Shown: positions 7,193-11,496 of the stretch, in pieces
How positions within the stretch are numbered: the first letter of the stretch is position 1
Layout of the letters: each line of letters opens with the position of its first letter
NCBI RefSeq assembly: GCF_035650855.1
Contig: NZ_DASRGV010000025.1
Coordinates: 1-11,496, forward strand
Source: Actinocrinis sp035650855
GTDB taxonomy: Bacteria > Actinomycetota > Actinomycetes > Streptomycetales > Catenulisporaceae
Length of the DNA stretch: 11,496 nucleotides
Direction of reading: 5' to 3'
Notes under the pieces: model-generated
Told to the model about the DNA's origin: nothing
What the model saw: only the letters and a program-made list of their open reading frames with translations
Database searches by the model: none
Position numbers and translations under genes: made by a program

Positions 7193-8685
7193 CACAAGCT
7201 CGCCGCCTGTCCGTTGTTCCAGATCGTGATCGGAGTCAGCCCGGCGGGCCGGTAGAGCCCGAACAGCGGCGCCGGGTGGGCGCCGCCGCAGGCGAGCAAC
7301 GTCTGACACAGCCGTTCGGCGCGCGTCGGATCCGCGCCGTCGGCGCTTGCGAGCAGGGGGACCCGGCCGCCGCCCTTGGCGTCGACGATCTGCCAGTCCT
7401 CCGGCTTCGGGCCGACCAGCGGAACCGCGCCGTCGAGCACGACCGGCACCGCTGCGGTCCACGGATCGGCGGCGAGCGCGGCCGCGAAGCCCGCGGCGGC
7501 CTCGTCCAGCGTTCCGCCCTGCGGGCCTTCGCCGACCGACTCAGGGTTCTGGCTCAGCGCGGTGCGCTCGACCACTGTGTTCTCAACCACTGCGTTCTCC
7601 ACCACCCTGTGCTCCACCAGGACCGCGCGCAGCGGTACCGCGTCCGGGGCGAACGCCAGTTCCGCTTCGACGACGGCGCCGGCGGGCAACGCGATGCCGA
7701 ACGCCTGGCCCGGCGGCGCGAACGCGAGCAGCATGGCGATCCGGCCGTCCGTCTCGCGTTGCAGCCAGACCCGCCGCTCGACCAGCTTGTCCGCGGCCAG
7801 GTCCCGGCAGCCGAGGACCAGCCAGCGCCCGGAGGCGTGCTCGCCGACCTCCGCGATCTCCGCGGCGGCCATGGTCAGTCCGATCCGGCGGCGCACGGTC
7901 GCGGCGAGCGGCGCGGGCAGCGCATCGCGGTTGCGCCAGCCCTGGATCAGCAGGTGCAGCAGGGAGAACTCGGCCAGGGTGCGCTCCGGCCAGTCCTCCG
8001 GCGCGTTCAGGCAGTGAGTCAGCTCACGTACCCGGGTGGCCAGGGCGCCTGCCTGGGCGTCGATCAGGCGCCGGGCCAGGTCGTCGATCGGCCGGTATCC
8101 GGCGGCGCGCAGCCCGGTCAGCCCGGAGCGCACCTGGTCGCACAGCCACAGTTCGAGATCGTCGAGCCCTGCGTCGATCCGCTGAATCCGTTGCGCGGCG
8201 CGGCGTTCGGCCGCTTCAGCCGCCTTGCGTCCGGCCGCCGGATCCGCGTCCTCGCCCTCCCCCGCGGCTCGTTGAGCGGCCGCGGCCTTGCGCGCCTCGC
8301 TGCGCTCCGCCCGCTCCCGGCGCGCGTCCAGCCAGTCCTGTACGCGCTGCGGCGGCTCCTCGGCTTCCGGCACCCCGCCCGCGGACCAGAGCAGCATCAG
8401 CCCGAGCGCGTGTTTGCACGGGAACTTGCGCGAGGGGCAGGAGCAGGCGTAGCCGGGCGTCCCCTGCTCCGCGGAGAGCTCGACAGTGACCTGATACGGC
8501 TTCGCGCCGCTGCCCTTGCAGTCCCCCCACAGCAGGCCCGCCGCGCTCTGCGCGCCACAGCCGCTCCACGGCCCCGGTGCGGCCAGTTTCGCGCCCGCAC
8601 GCTGCGACGACGCGTCCGGGGCGAGCGCGTGCACCCGGTCGGCCGACCAGCGCTGCGCCGCGGCGGGGTCGATCGTTCCTGCCAT
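7189..8685 (-). CDS. SWIM zinc-finger protein, first gene of the operon (YehQ-like)
   Basis: 498 aa. The N-terminus carries the SWIM context: WSGCGAQSAAGLLWGDCKGSGAKPY..., then the zinc ligands in ACSCPSRKFPCKH (C81, C83, C90, H92), a full CxCxnCxH motif, followed by ALGLMLLW. SWIM domains bind nucleic acid or proteins. A highly charged Arg/Glu/Ala-rich segment (about 115-170) could be a coiled coil or flexible linker. The rest (about 170-498) is helical, then beta-rich, and has no motif I recognise. Residues about 359-374 are a VVEN pentapeptide repeat coded by a 15-bp minisatellite. The ATG at 8685 has no Shine-Dalgarno sequence but a TAGTGT hexamer 7 bases upstream, pointing to a leaderless transcript. 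The next gene overlaps its stop (GTGA). It may be the recognition subunit of the five-protein system; that is inference. Confidence 0.92.
   Translation of the reverse strand: MAGTIDPAAAQRWSADRVHALAPDASSQRAGAKLAAPGPWSGCGAQSAAGLLWGDCKGSGAKPYQVTVELSAEQGTPGYACSCPSRKFPCKHALGLMLLWSAGGVPEAEEPPQRVQDWLDARRERAERSEARKAAAAQRAAGEGEDADPAAGRKAAEAAERRAAQRIQRIDAGLDDLELWLCDQVRSGLTGLRAAGYRPIDDLARRLIDAQAGALATRVRELTHCLNAPEDWPERTLAEFSLLHLLIQGWRNRDALPAPLAATVRRRIGLTMAAAEIAEVGEHASGRWLVLGCRDLAADKLVERRVWLQRETDGRIAMLLAFAPPGQAFGIALPAGAVVEAELAFAPDAVPLRAVLVEHRVVENAVVENTVVERTALSQNPESVGEGPQGGTLDEAAAGFAAALAADPWTAAVPVVLDGAVPLVGPKPEDWQIVDAKGGGRVPLLASADGADPTRAERLCQTLLACGGAHPAPLFGLYRPAGLTPITIWNNGQAASLW
7567..7620. repeat. 15-bp minisatellite coding for VVEN-x repeats
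   Basis: Three and a half near-identical 15-bp units run head to tail: CTCGACCACTGTGTT (7567-7581), CTCAACCACTGCGTT (7582-7596), CTCCACCACCCTGTG (7597-7611), then CTCCACCAG. They encode VVEN/VVEN/VVER pentapeptides in the SWIM protein. The period is a multiple of three, so copy-number change keeps the frame. Confidence 0.8.
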
Positions 8686-8692
8686 GGACGAG

Positions 8693-8721
8693 ACACTATT
8701 CGATCGCGCCGACAGAGGTCG
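8693..8721 (-). promoter_or_regulatory. Predicted leaderless promoter of the five-gene operon
   Basis: The minus strand reads TAGTGT (8698-8693) followed by exactly 7 bases and then the ATG at 8685, with no Shine-Dalgarno sequence. This is the usual layout of actinobacterial leaderless transcripts (TANNNT about 7 bases before the start). At a 17-base spacing the -35 position reads CGACCT (8721-8716), a poor match, and it lies inside the inverted repeat at 8704-8727. Confidence 0.55.
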
Positions 8722-8727
8722 GCGCGA
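8704..8727. promoter_or_regulatory. Inverted repeat, candidate operator over the operon promoter
   Basis: TCGCGCCGAC (8704-8713) and GTCGGCGCGA (8718-8727) are perfect 10-bp arms around a 4-base centre (AGAG). The dyad lies just upstream of the predicted -10 of the SWIM gene and covers its -35, a position suited to a repressor. If the transcript is leaderless the dyad is not transcribed, so an RNA hairpin role is less likely. It is also about 25 bp from the -35 of the divergent plus-strand gene, so it could serve both directions. Confidence 0.55.
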
Positions 8728-8751
8728 CTGTTACAGGGCGCCGGTTGACGG

Positions 8752-8780
8752 CTGACCGCACAGGTACCAAGGGCTAGACT
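8752..8780 (+). promoter_or_regulatory. Predicted promoter of the divergent anchored-protein genes
   Basis: CTGACC (8752-8757), a 17-base spacer and TAGACT (8775-8780, a good TAGRNT-like -10) lie before the TTG start at 8814, giving a leader of about 27 bases. A better -35 hexamer, TTGACG (8745-8750), is 24 bases from this -10, too far for standard spacing. Confidence 0.45.
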
Positions 8781-8813
8781 CGGTGTGCGACCTGCCGCCG
8801 GGAGGGCTGTGGT

Positions 8814-9905
8814 TTGGGCCTCGAGATCGAGTTCGACTACGACGACACCCAAGGCGGCGTGTGGTCCCCCGCCCACGAGGCGCCACCGCTGCACGAGCGT
8901 GTCGGCCGGCGCTGGAACGCGGGCCTTTCCACGGGAAATCCGCTGTTCGTGCAAGCGGGCATCGCCCTGGCCGCGCTCGCGCTCGGCGCCGCGTCCACGG
9001 CCGGCTTCCTGGAAGGCAGGTCCGCGGCACGCGATCGCGCGGTCATCCGCCTGCACTTGGCGCCGGTCGATCCGTTCGTCATCCAGCCGCTCACTCCCGA
9101 GCCGAGCAACGTGCAGCAGTTGCTCGCGACACCGTGGACCAACACCTTCGACCAGCACGTGACCCTCAGCGTGATCAACGACAGCCCTGATTCGGTCGCG
9201 CTGCTCGGCGCTCAGATCACCGCCCCGCAGTTCGGTACCGCGACGCTGACGCCGGTAAGCTCCGGCGCTCCGACGGCTCCCGGCGCCGTCACCGCGCTGC
9301 GCGGCGTCGCGCATTTCGTCTGCGGCGACTTGCCCTCAGTGGATCCGGTCGCCACCGTCGCCCGGCTCACGATCCGTACGGCGGACGGACACACGCGCGT
9401 GCAATCGCTGATGGTCGACCGCTTCAGCGATGTCGAAGAGGTGACCGTGTGCGCGGCGATGCCCGGCCCGCAGGTCGTCACGGCGACCAAGGCGACCACG
9501 CTGCCGATGTTCTTCCCCGGCGATTACCTCTATGACGTCGACGTCACCAACCGCGCGCCGTATCCGCTGCTGGCCGCCATACCGCTGAACCTGCGCGCGA
9601 GCTGGATGTCCGGCGCGGGCCTGGACGTGCAGCTGCCCAATCCGGTGACGGTGCCGGCGCGCGGTTCGGCCCACATCGAGCTCTTCGTCAGCGTTCAGAA
9701 CTGCAATGTCGCGCGAGAGTCGGTCCAGGCGGGATACGCGTACGACGCGTTGGCCTTCACCGACGCCCGGGACGGCCCGTCCAACCCCCAGGCGCGCGAG
9801 AGCGACCAGAGTCTCGGGCTCTACGACCCGGCGGTGATCAACCAGTACTGCGGTGTGCCCGAACTGCCTGGGATCAGCGGCGGCGGCAATGGTCATCTCA
9901 AGTAG
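8814..9905 (+). CDS. Single-pass membrane-anchored protein with two extracellular beta-rich domains, unknown function
   Basis: 363 aa from TTG 8814, chosen because GGGAGG (8800-8805) lies 8 bases upstream and an in-frame stop (8775-8777) excludes a longer form. Residues 1-42 are an acidic then Arg-containing cytoplasmic tail (RVGRRW just before the membrane). A hydrophobic helix spans about 43-66 (FVQAGIALAALALGAASTAG). The remainder is beta-strand-rich and predicted outside, by the positive-inside rule. It appears to hold two domains of about 140 residues, each with two late cysteines (C170/C213 and C297/C346), which suggests one disulfide per domain. I recognise no catalytic motif or named family. 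It overlaps the next gene by 17 bp, and that protein has the same plan, so the two probably function together at the cell surface. No sorting or lipobox signal is seen. Confidence 0.8.
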   Translation: MGLEIEFDYDDTQGGVWSPAHEAPPLHERVGRRWNAGLSTGNPLFVQAGIALAALALGAASTAGFLEGRSAARDRAVIRLHLAPVDPFVIQPLTPEPSNVQQLLATPWTNTFDQHVTLSVINDSPDSVALLGAQITAPQFGTATLTPVSSGAPTAPGAVTALRGVAHFVCGDLPSVDPVATVARLTIRTADGHTRVQSLMVDRFSDVEEVTVCAAMPGPQVVTATKATTLPMFFPGDYLYDVDVTNRAPYPLLAAIPLNLRASWMSGAGLDVQLPNPVTVPARGSAHIELFVSVQNCNVARESVQAGYAYDALAFTDARDGPSNPQARESDQSLGLYDPAVINQYCGVPELPGISGGGNGHLK

Positions 9906-10434
9906 CGAATTCGGCACCGCGGCCCGGCTGCGCCAACACACCGGCGTGGTCGCGGTGATCGTGGCCGTCGTGGGCTTCGCGTTCGGCGCGTATGGCGCGT
10001 ACCGCTTCGTGGACAAGCCGCAGCCGACGCCGATCTTGCTGCGCCAGGCTACCGAGCCGGTGGACATGTCGAGCTACGACGAGGTGCCCGGCTCCGGTGG
10101 CGTGCTGGTGCTGCTGCGCAATGACGGCACGACGACGGTCGACGTCATCGACGCGGCGTTCGCGCGCACCTCGGCCGCGCCACCGCTGTACATCGCGCCA
10201 GCGTCGGTACCGCCGGGCGGCGAGGTGAACGTGTACGTGGCCATTCCCGGCAAGTGCTACTCGAGCAACAGCTTCGTGGCGGTCAGCGGCAATCCGCCGC
10301 CGGTCCGGATCACGGTGAGCGCGCAGGAGCACGACGGTCCGCTGCGATTCGTCCCGGTCGAGGTCACCGGCACGCTGGCGGTGATCCTGGCCCGGTGCGG
10401 ACTGACCGGCACCGGCACCGGTCAAGGCAGCTGA
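9889..10434 (+). CDS. Small membrane-anchored beta-domain protein, likely relative of the upstream protein
   Basis: 181 aa from ATG 9889; a GTG at 9853 would add 12 residues but would overlap the upstream gene by 53 bp. Either start has a weak ribosome site, so coupling to the preceding gene is likely. After a short Arg-containing N-terminus there is one hydrophobic helix at about residues 19-38 (GVVAVIVAVVGFAFGAYGAY), then one beta-rich domain of about 130 residues. It has a strand like VLVLLRNDGTTTVDV, an ASVPPGGEVNVYVAIPGKC segment and a terminal ILARC. The VP-[AP]-[RG]-G...C...C order matches the second domain of the upstream protein (NPVTVPARGSAHIELFVSVQNC), so the two look like diverged copies. 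Function unknown; a surface binding or protein-protein role is only a guess. Confidence 0.8.
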   Translation: MVISSSEFGTAARLRQHTGVVAVIVAVVGFAFGAYGAYRFVDKPQPTPILLRQATEPVDMSSYDEVPGSGGVLVLLRNDGTTTVDVIDAAFARTSAAPPLYIAPASVPPGGEVNVYVAIPGKCYSSNSFVAVSGNPPPVRITVSAQEHDGPLRFVPVEVTGTLAVILARCGLTGTGTGQGS

Positions 10435-10437
10435 GCC

Positions 10438-10467
10438 GTCGCCGCCGCAGCTTCAGGATGCGGCGAC
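10438..10467. terminator. Hairpin between convergent genes
   Basis: GTCGCCGC (10438-10445) pairs perfectly with GCGGCGAC (10460-10467) around a 14-nt loop. It starts 4 bases after the stop of the anchored-protein gene and lies 18 bases beyond the stop of the minus-strand mutase-subunit gene. No U-tract; it probably acts for both. Confidence 0.5.
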
Positions 10468-10484
10468 TTCAGAATGCAGTGCCC

Positions 10485-10904
10485 TCAGGAAGCGGTGGCG
10501 ACCGCGGGGCCGAGCTGCGCGTTGACCCAGTCGACGATCGACTGCGTCGGCGTGCCCGGAGTGAACACCGCGGCGACCCCGGCGTCCAGCAGCGGCTGGA
10601 TGTCCGCGTCCGGGATGATGCCGCCGACGAAGACCTTGATGTCGGCCGCGTCCCGCTCGCGCAGCAGCTCGACCACCTTGGGGCACAGCGTCATGTGCGC
10701 GCCGGAGAGGATCGAGAGGCCGACTCCGTCCGCGTCCTCCTGGATCGCGGTGGCCACGATCTGCTCCGGCATCTGGTGCAGGCCGGTGTAGACGACCTCG
10801 ATCCCGGCGTCGCGCAGCGCCCGCGCGACGACCTTCGCGCCGCGGTCGTGGCCGTCAAGGCCCGGCTTCGCGATCACCACGCGGATCGGTCCGGACTCGC
10901 TCAT
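10485..10904 (-). CDS. icmB: Small B12-binding subunit of an acyl-CoA mutase (isobutyryl-CoA mutase small subunit type)
   Basis: 139 aa, a complete stand-alone cobalamin-binding domain. It has the base-off/His-on signature DGHDRG (D17, H19, G22), with H19 the expected lower cobalt ligand, then SILSGAH (64-70) and VGGIIPDAD (93-101), all lining the B12 nucleotide-loop pocket. With the large subunit IcmA such proteins interconvert isobutyryl-CoA and n-butyryl-CoA by radical rearrangement, linking valine breakdown and fatty-acid or polyketide precursor supply. The overall sequence and length (IcmB is about 136-140 aa) resemble actinobacterial IcmB. It could instead be the B12 subunit of another two-part acyl-CoA mutase, since the domain also matches the C-terminus of methylmalonyl-CoA mutase. 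No large subunit lies in the window; separate loci are normal for icmA and icmB in Streptomyces. The ATG at 10904 has GGGAG 6 bases upstream. Confidence 0.88.
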   Translation of the reverse strand: MSESGPIRVVIAKPGLDGHDRGAKVVARALRDAGIEVVYTGLHQMPEQIVATAIQEDADGVGLSILSGAHMTLCPKVVELLRERDAADIKVFVGGIIPDADIQPLLDAGVAAVFTPGTPTQSIVDWVNAQLGPAVATAS

Positions 10905-11050
10905 TGGGCACTCCCTGCTGCGTCATCGCCTGCGGACAGTCTTCCTTCGAAGGGTATCGGAGGCCGCTAAAAGCCGCGTTGTGACTCCCACCACCCGCGC
11001 TACAGCGGCCGGGGTTCGTGCCAGCACCACCTTTGGAACGGGTGACCGCT

Positions 11051-11062
11051 CCCTCGCGAGGG
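11051..11062. promoter_or_regulatory. 12-bp perfect palindrome upstream of the ABC transporter gene
   Basis: CCCTCGCGAGGG lies 27 bases before the ABC ATPase start, in the 185-bp region between two divergent genes (10905-11089). A second palindrome, CCTTCGAAGG (10944-10953), lies 39 bases upstream of the icmB start. The first could be an operator or a small leader hairpin. I could not identify convincing -35/-10 pairs in this region. Confidence 0.3.
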
Positions 11063-11089
11063 GTGCTCGCCGGCCGGGAGAGTTGAGGC

Positions 11090-11496
11090 ATGACCTCGAC
11101 ATACGCGATCGAAGCGCAGGGATTGACCAAGCGATACGGCGGCAAGGCCGCCGTGGACGGTCTGAGTTTCACCGTCGCGCCGGGCAAGGTGACCGGCTTC
11201 CTGGGGCCGAACGGGGCCGGCAAGTCCACCACGATGCGGCTGCTGCTGGGGCTTGAGCGGCCGGACTCCGGAAAGGCGCTGATCAACGGTCGGCCGTACG
11301 CGGCGCTGCGAATCCCGCTGACCCAGGTGGGGGCGCTGCTTGAGGCCAAGGCCTTCCACAAGGGCCGCACCGCGCGCAACCACCTGCTGTGCCTGGCGCA
11401 GTCCCAGGCCCTGCCGGCCCGCCGGGTCGACGAGGTGATCGACCTGGTCGGGCTGCGCGATGCGGCGCGGCGGCGGGCCGGGGGCTACTCGCTGGG
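11090..11496 (+). CDS. ABC transporter ATP-binding protein, 3' end outside the window
   Basis: The first 135 codons are visible and the frame is open to the window edge. YAIEAQGLTKRYGGKAAVDGLSFTVAPGKV leads into the Walker A motif GPNGAGKST (39-47, K45), then a Q-loop region near LTQVGALLEAK. The sequence ends at GGYSLG, at the start of the ABC signature (usually YSLGMRQRL in this class). This is the ATPase pattern of DrrA-like and bacitracin/lantibiotic-type ABC-2 exporters, whose permease is usually the next gene downstream. The ATG at 11090 is preceded by GGGAGAG at about 11077-11083. The exported substrate cannot be told from this half. Confidence 0.93.
   Translation, partial: MTSTYAIEAQGLTKRYGGKAAVDGLSFTVAPGKVTGFLGPNGAGKSTTMRLLLGLERPDSGKALINGRPYAALRIPLTQVGALLEAKAFHKGRTARNHLLCLAQSQALPARRVDEVIDLVGLRDAARRRAGGYSL

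Noticed and set aside
7193..7462. Extended DUF5691 start at 7462
   Set aside because: The extra 90 residues are Arg/Gly/Ala-rich out-of-frame sequence of the SWIM gene; homology-like sequence begins only after 7192.
5939..8748. Long plus-strand open frames (438 and 490 codons) opposite the DUF5691 and SWIM genes
   Set aside because: Same reason: they are antisense to recognised genes, have no plausible starts or domains, and show wrong third-position GC phase.
8397..9314. 305-codon minus-strand frame spanning the divergent promoter region
   Set aside because: It runs antisense to the anchored-protein gene and through the 5' end of the SWIM gene in another frame; no domain and no ribosome site.

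Overview
The window is very GC-rich, with G/C at nearly every third codon position, GTG and TTG starts, an RDD protein with a Pro/Gly/Tyr/Gln-rich tail and a stand-alone IcmB-like B12 protein. This points to a high-GC actinomycete of the Streptomyces/Catenulispora kind; the genus cannot be fixed from this stretch. There are no RNA genes, insertion sequences, prophage genes or CRISPR arrays.

Layout: (1) 76-479, plus strand: a decayed, frameshifted zinc-ribbon protein gene. A perfect 12-bp-stem hairpin (513-542) separates it from the convergent genes. (2) 552-1301, minus strand: RDD-family membrane protein. (3) 1354-8685, minus strand: a tight five-gene operon transcribed in the order SWIM zinc-finger protein, DUF5691 helical-repeat protein, MoxR-family AAA+ ATPase, DUF5682 protein (TraB/TIKI/ChaN-like N-terminal motifs), VWA (MIDAS) protein. 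Three of its four junctions are 4-bp GTGA overlaps and the fourth gap is 21 bp, so the proteins are probably made in fixed ratio and work together. Its first gene appears to have a leaderless promoter overlapped by a 10-bp-arm inverted repeat. (4) 8814-10434, plus strand, divergent from the operon: two overlapping genes for single-pass membrane-anchored proteins with extracellular beta-rich domains and paired cysteines, not recognised as a named family. (5) 10485-10904, minus strand: small B12-binding mutase subunit (IcmB-like). (6) 11090 to the window end, plus strand: ATP-binding subunit of an ABC exporter, cut by the window edge.

The most interesting unit is the five-gene cluster. It matches the architecture of the poorly characterised E. 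coli yehL/yehM/yehP/yehQ set (MoxR ATPase, large DUF5682 protein, VWA protein, SWIM protein), with DUF5691 added. MoxR plus VWA pairs generally act as ATP-driven chaperone or remodelling machines. Here the pair probably serves the DUF5682 protein, whose N-terminal motifs suggest a hydrolase active site, while the SWIM protein could supply nucleic-acid or protein recognition. The substrate is unknown, and both a conflict/stress role and a maturation role remain open.
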